DNA from: Deinandra increscens subsp. villosa
Lineage: Eukaryota > Streptophyta > Magnoliopsida > Asterales > Asteraceae
Direction: 5' to 3'
DNA: 64,000 bases
Assembly (NCBI GenBank): GCA_039602395.1
Contig: JBCNJP010000025.1
Coordinates: 104,274,124 to 104,338,123, forward strand
Under the pieces are notes generated by a model, which was given only the letters and a program-made list of their open reading frames with translations, searched no databases and had not been told where the DNA came from. Below are positions 11,664-23,484 of the stretch, one piece after another; positions within the stretch are counted from its first letter, which is position 1; every line of letters starts with the position of its first letter. Made by a program: the position numbers and the translations under genes.

Positions 11664-11859
11664 ACTCACAGCCATAGCTCTGTTTTCCTCGCGCAAGCAC
11701 CATAATAGCCTCGCTAAATGCCATCCTAGGGTAGGGTTCTAGCTGTGTGTTCAAGGTTTATCGATGAGATTTTTGCGATTGAATTGTTTCACTAAACACC
11801 TCTCTAGGTTTTCTATAAGGGAGGGAATTTTGGTTGAGCTTTGAGTCTTCTAGCCGTTG

Positions 11860-14800
11860 ATGATGGCTTCGTCTTCCGGTTCACCCAAAGTTTGCTTTAA
11901 TTCGACTTGTAAACGGTCCATGGAAGTCTCCAGACAAGGCTGGCTTTGCCGAACCGGAGATTTCGCTGACCTCTGCGATCGATGCGCGTAAACTCCTTAC
12001 TATTTCATTCTGTTGCTTTGTTGTTAATAGAATGTTACTACTAGTTTTGCTTTGAGTTTGTTGTTAGAAATTACGGCGCTGTTTGTTACTTTCTGTTATG
12101 CGGATGCTTGTTGCTTGTATCACAAGTAATATCTGAATGATTTTCCGGTGATTTGATGTGGAAGTTAGGTATTGGAAGTAATGATTTGTGAATCAAAGTA
12201 AAGGTTAATTGAAGGATTTCTTTTAAGGTTTATAGTTCTGCATGATCCTGAAAACAATGAATGTGGTTGGCTTTTGGACCTTTACATGATCTTTGTTTTT
12301 GAACAACAGTCTCTCTAGTACATCCACAAAACAACTTTACATCTTGCTGATAGGAACTGATATGAACTAGATATATAAATGCTTAAATGCTGTTTATTGT
12401 TTAAGAAGTCATATGTAGTTTTGTGTTTGATAGGAAAATGTGAGATAAGAAGGTTCAGTAGTTTGTAGAGACTTTGGACCCCTATGTGTATTAGCTTTAG
12501 TAATGAGAATCAACACTATTATGAGAAGCTGTTATATGCCCATAACGTATGACTAATGCTTTCAATCAATTTACTTTCCTGAATCATTGGTAACATGTGC
12601 ATATTTAGAATATATATACATCAGTTTTGATGCCAAATTAGTATATGATCTTTGGAAGTATACCCGAGGCTGGTTTCCCTCCTTTTTCCTAGGGTATATA
12701 TATGATGACTTCATAAACTCTTGTGTTTGGGACTTTGGGTGCTTCCATTCTTACTTTGTTTCTTGTTGTTTTCCTTTTGTATTGTACTGGTTTTTTTTTT
12801 CTTTCTAATTATATAAAGAGCATTCCTGATCATGTTGTATTGGCTGTAGTTCTGCTTTTAAAGAAGGGAAATTCTGTGAAACGTATCACTTAAATGCTTC
12901 TGGCTGGAGATGTTGTGAATCTTGTGGAAAGGTTAGAAATCTTTCAACTCTAGTTAGCTAATTAACATATTTATATGTGTGAGAAGTCCTTTATATTTAT
13001 GGCATTGTGTTTTGCAGCAAATTCATTGTGGATGTATAGTGTCATTCCATATGTTCATATTGTTGGATGCTGGAGGTATAGAGTGTCTCAACTGTGCGAA
13101 AACAGAATACATCTTGGTATGCACAATTACATATTATGTTTGCTTGTTGATTTTGGTTATCTAACACAGACTTACACATCATTTAAATATGACGCCTTAT
13201 GCAAATTCATCTTCTCTTAATTTCATTATATTATCTCAATGTTTTAGACACCGAATCCTACTTGGCCCCGTGCTTCTCACTTCATTCATGGACCTGCTGA
13301 AAGAATTAGAGATGTTTCTTCCAATAATTGGAAATATGTTGCTGGATCAGGTCCTGTACCCTGGCGGCAAGCACCCAGTCTGCTCAATTCTCTTAAAGGA
13401 CAACATGAATTACAGTTGAGTTCCTCTTCTACGCGTCAAAGCAGAGCAGATTATCCTCGTGAGAGATCTGTCAATGACATCTGGTGGGTCAGTCCACCAA
13501 AAAAGATTGGCGATAGAGCCCAGGCCACTGGTAAGATTGTAAAGAAGTTACATAACGTCTAGAACTTTTTTATTGCTTACCAAAATAAGCTTACTTAACC
13601 TGCCATTTTATTCAGGAATGCAGTATGATCGGAAACATCATTTGTTTAAAGATGATTCTTACCAATCTTTCTTCCAAACAATTGCCACCCCTCTTTCTAG
13701 TTTGCCAGAAACACTCATGGCACGCGATCAAAGAAGTGAAAAAGGAAAAGTATCAGGAATTCATGCTCAATGGTTACGCCCTCCACCATCGGTAGAAAAA
13801 CTAGGCTCTAATAGTGGAGCCGGTCCATCTCATAAAAATCAGGCCCACAATGCTAAGGCTCAAGGTGAAACAGGGCCCCACCACCAGCTACTTCCCCACT
13901 ACTGCCCCAAATTCACAGATCAAGAATTCCAACAACTCTCTGGAGGGTATCCTGCTTTTATATGCCGTTGTTGATTAGTATAGTTTGTTTACTAGTGGTA
14001 GTAGCATCGAATGGTATTATTTATAACAAATCATGCCCTTAACGTTGTGATAGTTCAAATGCCAAGATTACTCCTTTGTTTGAGAAAGTGCTAAGTGCTA
14101 GTGATGTAGGGAAGATAGGTCGATTGGTGCTGCCAAAGAAATGTGCGGAGGTTAGTCTATACTCTACTTAACAAATTAAACATGCAATATGAGATCTTTG
14201 ATTTTGGTAGTAATATTAGTATAAATAGTGACAATGATATAACCATTTTAAAGATTTTTTTTATATATTTGTTATCAATATAATTTGTATATGGTTCTTG
14301 TACAGGCTTACCTGCCTCCACTTTCTCAGCCTGAAGGCTATCCACTTGTCATCCAAGATTTGAAGGGAAAGGATTGGGTGTTGCAATATAGATTCTGGCC
14401 GAATAGTAGTAGTAGAATGTATGTTTTAGAAGGAATCACTCCCTTTATACAATCAATGCAATTGCAAGCTGGCGATACAAGTAAATGACATTTGCAATTT
14501 GTTTATTTAAATATATTTTGACATTTATTGATTTTAATTTTTAATGGTATTCTCTTCTTATATTTGAGATGTTGTCATGTTGCTCATTCATTATATATTT
14601 GTGCAGTGACATTTGGTAGGCTGGAACCTGAAGGAAAGCTTATCCTGGGATTCAGAAGAGCTTCACATGTATCTCCATCTCACAAGGTAGGTACTTCTGA
14701 ACATCTGAGAGATACATACCATAGGTCAAAATCAAACTCTGTACAAGAGTAGCGGTTACTAATTTGGAGACGGGTAAATTTCGATGCGGTTACTTATAAA

Positions 14801-16848
14801 TGGGGCGATTTTGATATGTTTAATCTCTATATGGTGAAATAAAAAAGTGTAAGAAAACTGGATAAACAGGTCGATATTTGTCCAGCGTGTATATTAAACC
14901 TACTAAATAATTTGTAATTGTATTGTACAAACTAGTTTTTTCAACAGAAAACAATTTTTTTTTTGTCAAGAAGTGTTTTAGATTCAACCTAACCCGACCG
15001 ACCCACATGTTTTTCCAGCTCTGCTAGTGTTCCTTGCAGTGAAGCTAATAAAGTTCTGTGTAATGAAGTTGGTTAATGAAGTTAGTCTAATATTCCTCAT
15101 TGATGGCAGGGCAATGATTCAACTACAAGGGTCTCTATTCATGAAAATACTTTAAATGGTGGTAAGTCGAGAAATCCAGATGGCACATGGTCAGAAGTTG
15201 ATAAAATTTCTATTCGTGCTAAAAGAAAGAAGGGCGGCAAAATGTGTCCAAATAGTAAACACCTTAAACTGAAGGAAGAAGAGATGCTTCAACTCAGAGT
15301 CACTTTGGAACAAGTTCAAGGATTGTTACGACCGCCTCTTACTAATTCTCCCACTAGTGTGTTAATTGATGGTGTTGAATGTGAGGTTTTTCAGGTAATA
15401 CAGACTGCAATCTCGACCCGTTTAATGTTATCTAATATCTATATCATGCTATCATTTGCTTATTTAATAACCTAATCATGAGCGTAGTCTTCTTTATTTT
15501 TGATATGTACTGGACTTCTAACATTTGGAGTGTACCCATTTTTTCCTAAAATATCTTTGATATAAATCTATGTACTCTTTATCATTTTGAATTCTAAGAG
15601 GGATTGGCTTTTAACGAGAGATATATTTGAGTCTAATAAGCGCTTGGGGGGCACCTTTATTTCTAATCTGCCAAATCAGAATATTTATTTGAAAAGAAAA
15701 CGGGTTGGAAGTTGCCTAGATTGTATTTTTTAATGCATGCAAGCCTCCTAAATCATATTTTACACACTATATAATATGCTGGCTTAATTGGACTAATATT
15801 GTAACACTATAAGTTTCCAATCATAATTTAAACAATAGTTATTTATAATAACATTAAGATGTGGACAAAAGGTGTTTAGTCAAAACCCACCGATTTAGAC
15901 CGGAAAAAAATAATCCCCATATTTATCCGAACCCAACCTGTTCTGTTAATTATGGGTATTTCTGTGCCTGCCTGTTAATTTGGTTTTCATGAGATTATTT
16001 GATGTAACAGGAGGCACCAATTCTAGGGAGTCCTACAGAATTTTCAACAGACACCGTTGGGTAAGTTCACTACTAAAGTGTTAATTGATTATTTTGTTTA
16101 GTTATTCAAAAAGTTTGTACATTTATCTTCTCCCCTGTTTGGCTAGAAGGTTTATTTGTTCAACGGAGGTAGAACCAACACCAGAACAATTTGAGCTTAC
16201 GCTTCCCATGATTAATCACGGTATTAGTCACTTCTGGACAAATTTTATGTATTTCTTGTACAAGATTGCTAATTTATCGATTAATCAGAAAATGCAGAAT
16301 CAAAAAACACAATTAAAAGCCTTTATGCACTTGCTGACTTGGCAGACCATGATGGGAAGGCCACAAGACATCCCTGCCATAAGCATGGCTGCACGTGTAT
16401 CGTCTGCATTCAACAGCCAAGTGGCAGCGAGCACAAATCAACTTGTACCTGCAATGTCTGTCTATCGGCGAAGCATTCTACTCCACCACCCCCAATGATG
16501 CAGACACATTCAGAAATACAAGTCGAAAATTCAGTGCAGAATCCAACTGAATCGCTGTATGCTGACATTATCTGCTATACTCAGAAGGGTGATGGTAATA
16601 ATAACAAGGACAACAAAACAGGGTTCGGTCAAAGTTTTGAAAATGACCCGCATAGAGAAAAATTGTCCAGTTCATCTTTCAAAAGTCAAAATATTGACTT
16701 GAACACACGACCCGAATGGGAAGAAGAATGTTCACCTGTTTCAGATTCCATGGGATTAGCGAGATTAGTTCAAGAATCTACACAGAGATCCATCAATCTG
16801 CAGAGGCTGTCAATCAGTGGCATCACTGATGGTAGTCAAAAATCCTGA
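11860..16848 (+). CDS. VAL/HSI2-type B3 transcriptional repressor
   Basis: Twelve exons keep one frame: 11860-11987, 12850-12931, 13018-13116, 13248-13530, 13616-13946, 14054-14150, 14306-14480, 14607-14686, 15110-15394, 16011-16060, 16147-16220, 16289-16848 (about 747 residues). Residues ~10-105 are the cysteine-rich PHD-like region (CFNSTC, LCDRC, CCESCGKQIHCGC, CLNC). The B3 domain is at ~312-420 (KITPLFEKVLSASDVGKIG, RLVLPKKCAEAYLPP, GRLEPEGKLILGFRRAS). A late Cys cluster (HGCTCIVCIQQPSG, STCTCNVC) lies near residue 585, and an EAR-like DLN motif (IDLNTRP) near 697. VAL proteins bind RY/Sph elements through B3, the CW/PHD-like parts read chromatin, and they repress seed genes after germination by recruiting histone deacetylase and Polycomb. 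Oddly, no CW zinc finger is recognisable where it should be; only 'CSTEVEPTPEQFE' remains. The start is the first ATG of an ATG-ATG pair. Confidence 0.88.
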
Positions 16849-17695
16849 TCTTTAAAAGGTATCATTTCTGTTCTTAGCTGGTAGTAACAGTTGTCACAGG
16901 GGAAGGTAGTTATTTATTCTAGATATTGATGGTGGTTAGGTTGAAGCTATTTTGTTATTTGGGTAAGAGCTCACCTTGATCACCTGTAAGAAAAAGACGT
17001 TATCAGATGTGTTTGAGATTCATCAAAGTACATAATTTTCCGGTTTGATTTAAAGAAGCGGGCTTTGATTGTGACTGGATCTTAACATCAAATCATGAAG
17101 GGGTTTCTATGCATCAAAATGCAGCATGTTACATATTATACAAAGCATAGACTATAGTGTTCCATGACATAAAAGCGGTTACATCATAGACACAATTCCC
17201 TTAACTTTTAGAATTTCTCTGGATCTTGATCCCACTAGATGTTACTAGACTGAATGAGGCAATATGTTGCAGAGTTGTGTGTTACTGAAAGTACAGGGGT
17301 GTAGTATGTCATTTTGTAGTAGTGGTATTAGTTTGTTAGTCCGTATCACCGGATGGTGAAATGGTATTACCACATTTTAAGTATATAGGATCGATTGTAC
17401 ATGGTTACATGGACAATAATGTAGCCCACCTTGTTTACGTTGGCCATTGCAAGTGGAAATCGACCACAAAGAGTATTATGTGACAAAAAGTTTCTAAGGG
17501 GGGAGGGAGTGGTGATCGGCTTCAGCGGAGGCTTCAACGGTTTGCTGGCTTCCCCACTGCCACCCTCCAAACTTTGACCGGCGGCATCCATTTTCAAGCT
17601 TCTGCGGTTACTTATAGTCGATCAGCTTGTGTGTTTTGTGTGTGGGATAGTGGGTCTCATCCCTACATTTACCTTTACCCCTTAGATCTTATCAC
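16849..17695. other. 3' flank of the B3 gene, no gene seen
   Basis: Probable 3' untranslated region followed by spacer. A minus-strand open frame of 76 codons at 17367-17597 has no recognisable domain and is not called. Confidence 0.4.
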
Positions 17696-18165
17696 ACTCC
17701 CATAAAATTATTTAAAATTCATCAAAAATTCTACTTAATTCTCTCTTTTACATGACACACTCCTATTGGTTATAATCAAAACTTCTAAAAACTTAACAAT
17801 CAACCACTTCCCCCACCCTAACAAGATTGAAGGGAAACTTTATAGGATTGTAATTTGTCTCACTATGTTATAGGGAGTCGACTATTATGCCATCAAGAAT
17901 ACAAAGTACAACAACTAGAAGGATGTTAATGATGAATCAAATTAGAAGGAAGTTTGAGATCATGTGAAGAGTAGTAGAAAGTCAACTACTCTAGTGAGAA
18001 CCATGATAACTATCACTCGAAGTGATTAGGTGAATTAAGGTGGAGGAGTGGTAGATTTTGAAGTTTTGGTTTTAACCAATAGAAGTGTGTCACATATGAG
18101 AATGAGAGAGAAAAAAATAGAAATTTTGAAGAATTGTAAAGAATTTTGAGATGAAGAGTAGATTT
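17696..18165. mobile_element. Long-inverted-repeat MITE
   Basis: Two arms of about 130 bp are inverted copies. The left arm (about 17700-17830) reads '..aaattctacttaattctctc...catgacacactcctattggtt'. The right arm (about 18035-18160) reads the complement, with '..aaccaatagaagtgtgtcacatatgagaatgagagag'. The central part (17831-18034) has no coding frame. The long arms suggest a Mutator-type or foldback MITE, but I could not find a clean target duplication. Confidence 0.65.
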
Positions 18166-19122
18166 TGAAGTTTTAGAAGCTTGTACAATTTTATTAGTTA
18201 AATTATTTTGTTACAAAAATTTTAAAAATAAAACAAAGGTTTTATGATACACAAAATATATGTTAATTAAGTATTTTTTAAATTACAAACCAACCCACAC
18301 CCCACAATCACAATAATTCATCATTGGCTACTTCTAGCCGCTAAGGGAAAAGTTTTGAGAAAGTTTTCTAATGGCGGCGGTGTTGTCCATCAAGCCTAAG
18401 AAGCAGCGGTGAAAACCGCTCTTCACTCCATGTGGCCTTACATGCTGTGATTGTATTAGATATGGTTTGCTTGACTGGCACTTTTCCATTACATGAATAA
18501 ATAAAGATAATAGCAATTCGAGATGTAATATTAGGGTAATAGGGTTAAGAGGGCACATAACTAAATATGTTTTATATTTGTCTTGGCTTTTAGCTATATA
18601 GGTGTAAAGATTAGATTAAAGTACTTGTATTACGATTCCCGTTTCTTAAGATTAATTTTGAATTGAAAAAAATAAATCATAAATTCTTTTTATAAAAAAT
18701 CGACAAACTTTAGATTGTACATGTGAAAAAAGATGTAAGAAAATGAAATATCAGCAACACTTTTGGCAAAAACATGATATACAACGGAGAGTTCCTTTTT
18801 AATAAGTTTGAATGATGAGCCTTTTTCTTTGTTTTCTATAAATGACATAAATGAAAGCCACCTTAGTTTTCCCAAACTTAAAAGCTAGTGTGTTTTTCCT
18901 ATCTTCACTATAACGTCTGAATTTTATTTTTTTTATTTTTTTTAAGGTAAATTTTGATCACTCAAATGTCACTAAACATCATCCATCATCTCTATTCATT
19001 ATCAAGAAAAAATAATTATAGGTGAGAAAAATCATCTAGCCCAATCCAAAACCTCTATATTTGTTAAACAGGTAAACCTTCGATTTTTAATATTTTTGGT
19101 ACCTTGTCTCACCCAGTTGACG
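18166..19122. other. Intergenic, no gene seen
   Basis: AT-rich spacer with oligo-T runs. No homology or RNA gene recognised. Confidence 0.5.
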
Positions 19123-19853
19123 ACGGATCATTGGTGAATTTTACTTTTTATTATGTTTTTACAATGTAGAAACAGCGGTCTCTGCCGGACGGGTTATCAA
19201 GGATGAGCCGGTCCGGTTAGGACGAAGTGCTTCTGGAGAGTTGGTGAGGCAAGCTGCTCCGGCCTGGAGCACCTTGATTGCTTCTGTGAGTTAGCCTAAG
19301 GTACCTGACACGAAGGAAGAGTTAGAACGTAGGAGGGAGATTGTCCTCCGGCTCAGACTGGGACTGACAGGTGCATCATTGTCATCCCAGGCCTACCCTC
19401 GTGCGTATGGGATGTGAGTGTAGGGGAGGGGGATATCTTCTCTGCCGTACGGTCAAGAGAGATGTTTAGTGCCGGAGCTCGTTGTATTCCGGAGGGATTA
19501 AGTGTCCTTCCTCCCAAGTGGTTGGAGGGTATTTATAGTGTCTTATCTTTGTCTGGTGCGTCATTAATGCTCCTGGCGGCTAACGGTATGGGCGGACGCA
19601 GTAGGCGCGTAGTCCACAGTGCCATTTTGGGTAAAGCGGCGCATGATTGGCTTATAATGTGCCAATCATTGCCTGTCGCCGGCGTTAACGTAGGCCGTGC
19701 GGCCTACTCATGTGCGTTGTATGTCGTTATAGTGAGTCTTTGGTCCGGCCTGACGTTAACGTAGGCCGTGCGGCCTTCTCGTGTTTGACCGAACCGGACC
19801 CACGTCTGACTACGGATCATTGGTGAATTTTACTTTTTATTATGTTTTTACAA
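19123..19853. repeat. GC-rich 647-bp insert between perfect 42-bp direct repeats
   Basis: The 42 bases at 19123-19164 are repeated without mismatch at 19812-19853. They start ACGGATCATTGGTG and end TTTTTACAA. Between them lies a 647-bp insert that is clearly more GC-rich than its surroundings. The insert holds a TATA-like 'ggtatttatagtg' near 19528 and an internal direct repeat ('gttaacgtaggccgtgcggcct' at about 19683 and 19752). It contains an open frame of 116 codons (19414-19764) with no recognised domain. It could be an LTR-like fragment or filler DNA captured during break repair; a normal LTR insertion would give only a 4-6 bp duplication. Confidence 0.75.
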
Positions 19854-21049
19854 CATATTTGCATTGTTTTTTTAATTTATGAGTTTTGCTACAGCTAATA
19901 AAAACTTACCAAATAACCAACTAAAACACACACACAAGAAAACAAAAGGAGGGATGACAGTTTTCATTATATAAATATAAATAATAAATAAAAGAGGTCA
20001 ATCAATCAATCATTAGTAATCTATCAACTTTCCTCTCTTCATAAGTTGTTTTCAGCTTTAAGCTGGGTACCCCTTAATAAAGGGACAAAAGGGTCATTTC
20101 CTATATGAAGAAATAGGATCATCTATCGATTACCAGTAGCTAGCATATATCAACCATACCATACACAAATATAACAATAATAATTAATGATTTGATAATC
20201 TCATATTTGTTCTATCTCCTCACATCTTCCCTCTTGATCAATGGAGAAGATTATTGGGACACGTGCACAGATCACAGCCCTCCCTTCCTTCTCTGTACGT
20301 CATCAATCCATACAAATGTCATGTTTAGTAACTCAATCAAGATTTGACAATTCATGCACTTCTTGGTTTATAACCACAATAAACAATAAATTCACTTATA
20401 TACTTGTTAAATTACAATTCTACCCTCCCCTCTTATACTGCTAATATCACCATGCATGTATATATACATCCCTTCTATACACATGTACGTCTTACCACCC
20501 TGTATGGCTGTATATATATGCTACTATACTACAATCTATATGCAATATAAAATTGTAAACTCCATTTAATGTACATGGTTTTTCAATATATTACTGTTAT
20601 ATTTCTAGCTATAATTATTATCTAACAAAAAAATATATATATTAAAAAGAATGATTATATATGAATCATATGATCGATACAAATGTGTATTGCTGTTATG
20701 CTGTATACGAGGACAGGTCTAAACTTTAAAAATAAAATAAGGATAAAAATTAAACATCCATAAATATTAGCTTACATTCAAGAAAACCCATGTATAATAA
20801 CAAGGTTAAAATCATATTCATACACGTATATGCAACTAATATGTATTAATGTATTATATACGTATATTGTTAAAAGTAACATGTGAGTAATAATGATCAA
20901 AACTGAAAAGTGATGCAAAGATTTGACAAAGGGGTACATAGTTATCAGATAATGTCAACATGCATAGAATTAATCACTAAAAAAACACAAGGTACTTATA
21001 TATACATACATACTATACATACAGATAAACATATAGATACAAAATATAT
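19854..21049. other. AT-rich region, possible minus-strand transcription unit
   Basis: No coding region could be established. Sequence 20220-20300 contains a G-box core (CACGTG, about 20261). The downstream minus-strand promoter signature at 21050-21260 suggests that transcription runs into this stretch. Many ATATAT runs and short repeats occur at 20450-20900. Confidence 0.3.
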
Positions 21050-21260
21050 GGTTATAAATGAAAATAGAGAGAGGCTTACAAATGTTCACCGAGGAAGAAG
21101 AGATTGAAGAAGAAGGTAGAGGGGAGTAAAGTGAAGGTTAAAGAAGAGGAAGATTAAGATGGAGGGAGGGGGGGGGGGGTAGGGTAGGGGTGAGAAGGCG
21201 TGTAGTTTGTTGGGTAGCTGGCTGGATGACAGAGGTTGCGTGTGGGTTATATATATAGCT
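21050..21260 (-). promoter_or_regulatory. Candidate minus-strand promoter and first exon
   Basis: Read on the minus strand there is a TATA run (ctatatatataaccc, about 21245-21258), then a strongly CT-rich leader with a C tract (21168-21180) and 'cttcctcttctt' runs. A good splice donor follows near 21077 (acattt|gtaagcctctc). This is the look of a plant core promoter plus an untranslated first exon. No recognisable protein follows in the next kilobase, so the product, if any, is unknown and could be a non-coding RNA. Confidence 0.35.
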
Positions 21261-22127
21261 GGCATTTTTCACAAAGTCAAGTTTACTAACTTCCAAGGAG
21301 CGTACAACTTGTCATTCATGGGGTACAAGCAGTTAAAGGAGTTGTGGTTTTGTTTTAGAAAGTATTAGTTTAGTAAAAGAGATATGTTAATGCAAATTAT
21401 GTAATTTGATTACGTCATCCCTCCCATCCTTTTTCAGAATTTTATGAATATTTAAATATTTATTCTGTCATTTCTTTTGTTTTTTAATCTTATTTTGTAC
21501 ACGTTATTTACACCGTTACAACAACGTATGGAAGCATTATTGTTTTGGGAATATATTATCGAGAAATAAATTTAAATTTTTTTATTTATTTATGCATGAT
21601 TATCCTTGTTCTTTTCTAAAATGAGGTGTATGTTCTTGTCATACTAATAATTTAATAGTAAAGTCTTATAATATACTTACGGTTTAATTAACTAAAATAA
21701 CATAAGTAACGTACATATACTTATATATACTGAAATAACATAAAAAAATAATGTACTCACCAATAAATAAGGTAAAATATTAATACCTAGACACTAAGCA
21801 TCATTAACTAACACGTAATGAATACACTAAACTATATTTAGTATCTACCATGAATATGTTAAAGTATCATATCCGGTTATAATTCTTTTCATCAATGAAT
21901 ACAAAAGATAATAAATTCACTACCGAATACACTAAAGTATGTATAGTCAATGTGCGCATAATACTCATGGGTGAATACACTAAAAAAAGTTCACACAATG
22001 TTACAATCAATGAGACAAAATTAGGAACCGTTACTGAAAAGATTTGTTTTTAGAGAAATGTGAAACAAATATAGTCTAGTTTCTGACTGATCATGTTCTG
22101 GCGAATGTCATTTTTAGTAGAATTGTG
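21261..22127. other. Intergenic, no gene seen
   Basis: AT-rich spacer. At 21780-22000 phrases such as 'gaatacactaaa' recur four to five times, indicating a decayed short tandem repeat. Confidence 0.4.
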
Positions 22128-22965
22128 TAAAAAATGAAAGTCATCTTCGAGATGACAGTTAGGCAAAAAGCTGTATGGGAGTGTCTCCGTCAGCCGCATG
22201 CCCATGATTTCCTCCTCGCTCTCCCCATTAACGGGTTGAGGCAACACATGTCACCGGTTGAGTATCGGGCTGTCCTTATGTACCGCCTTATGATCCCTCT
22301 ATTTCCCGTTTATGAGAAGTGCCCTGTGTGTAACAAAGCGTGATTAGACTCGTTTGGGGAGCATGATGTGCATTGTAAAGAGCTCCCCGGGTTCAAGTAT
22401 CGGCACGACGTGGTGCGAGATGATTTGTTCGACATCTTCAAGAGGGTGAGGATTTCAGCCAAAAAGGAAGCCCCAGTCAATTTTTTTGTCTGATCCCTTG
22501 GATGGGCGTTCAACATTTCGGCCAGCTGATATATTTGTGTTTGAGTGGCAGAGAGAGGGAACCATGCGTGTGTGGACCTTACTGGGGTTTCTCCCCTGGT
22601 AGGGTTGAGGCCCGACACGTTCAGGGTTGGGCAGACGGCTTCTAAGGCGGCTGCTGGAAATGTGAACAAACACGAGAAAGCGTGCCTCGAGAATCAACAT
22701 GTGTTTGTTTCCTTCGCGTTTGATACTTTTGGTTACCTCGCTCCGGAAGCTGTGGACACGTTTAGTCTTATCCAAAAAGTTCTGTCGGGAAACATTTCGT
22801 CCCCTAGGTCGACGAATGTTGTTTTTACGCGTCTTGAGTTCGCTATTCAGAAAGGGTTGGCGGCACAACTTTTTGCTCGTCTTCCTTGTTTGAGGGCTTT
22901 AGTCGTGTCTATTTGTAACTTTTTGAGCTTTATTAAATAATATAATTTATTGGGATTGGATTTAA
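22128..22965 (+). pseudogene. Non-LTR retrotransposon 3' fragment with restriction-like endonuclease domain
   Basis: A broken coding stretch ends in a short A-tract (about 22963-22973). In order it shows: the end of an RT-associated region ('YRAVLMYRLMIPLFPVYEKCPVCNKA'); a zinc-knuckle-like CPVC..GEHDVHC; 'LPGFKYRHDVVRDDLFDIF'; 'APVNFF'; 'STFRPADIFVFEW'; 'HACVDLTGVSPLVGL'; 'KHEKACLENQHVFVSFAFDTFGYLAPEAV'; and 'FAIQKGLAAQLFARLP'. Multiple stops and frame changes kill it. The order CCHC, RPAD, acidic beta strand, Lys-rich segment matches the PD-(D/E)XK-like endonuclease found at the C-terminus of R2-type elements. I recall many intact plant relatives with RT upstream, but assignment to a named clade is an inference. 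A second copy lies at 42640-42862. Confidence 0.7.
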
Positions 22966-23277
22966 AAAAAAAAACCATGCGTTAGTTATATAACTTATAT
23001 ATACCAGATAATTTTACGATCAACGTTCTTCTAAAATGTCGATTGTAAGAATATTTGCGCTAGATTAATTAGTGACGAGCATTTTAGGTTTTGTTTTAAA
23101 AATATTAAAGTTTTATTTTTTATGGATTCCGTCGCAAACCTGACAGAGAGTTTTCAATGGAGGCTGCCGTCGTTAATATTCCGTCACAGCTTATAGAAGT
23201 AACATACTAAAATATCATAAAAAAGACGTAAAGTTCTCACAGGTGAATAGGCTAAATATTATCACAAAGACACTAAG

Positions 23278-23481
23278 GCTATGTTTGAAAAAAACTTATG
23301 CCCCTAACTCAGTCCCTCATTACCCCCTCATCCCCCCCCCCCCCCCCCTACTCGGCCAGACTTTTTTGGCTGTGGCCCATGGGTTAGCTGAGACTGACTT
23401 GGTCAGAGCTTTTATATGACCGAGTCAATAGTAAGTCTTTGCTGGACGCCTGGACTGACTAAGAGAATATCAAAGAGCCCC
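23278..23481. mobile_element. Tourist-like MITE with TAA duplications and a C homopolymer
   Basis: The ends GGCTATGTTTGAAA and TCAAAGAGCCCC are degenerate inverted repeats. TAA stands on both sides (23275-23277, 23482-23484), as for PIF/Harbinger MITEs. A run of about 17 C lies near 23333-23349. Non-coding. Confidence 0.5.
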
Positions 23482-23484
23482 TAA

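Noticed and set aside
16085..16498. Continuous 137-codon plus-strand frame across 16085-16498
   Set aside because: It crosses the intron between exons 11 and 12 of the B3 gene and then leaves the frame that encodes the conserved CTCIVC cluster.
17367..17597. Minus-strand frame starting MKMDAAGQSLEGG
   Set aside because: No domain, no splice context and no homology that I recognise. It may be a scrap of a former exon, but there is no support.
19414..19764. 116-codon frame in the GC-rich insert
   Set aside because: No recognised motif, and GC-rich repetitive sequence gives such frames by chance. Kept only as a remark in the repeat entry.
20241..20265. Resemblance to miR164 (tggagaag ... gggacacgtgca)
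   Set aside because: Six extra bases split the match, and no complementary star arm is visible within a few hundred bases, so it does not fold as a miR164 precursor.
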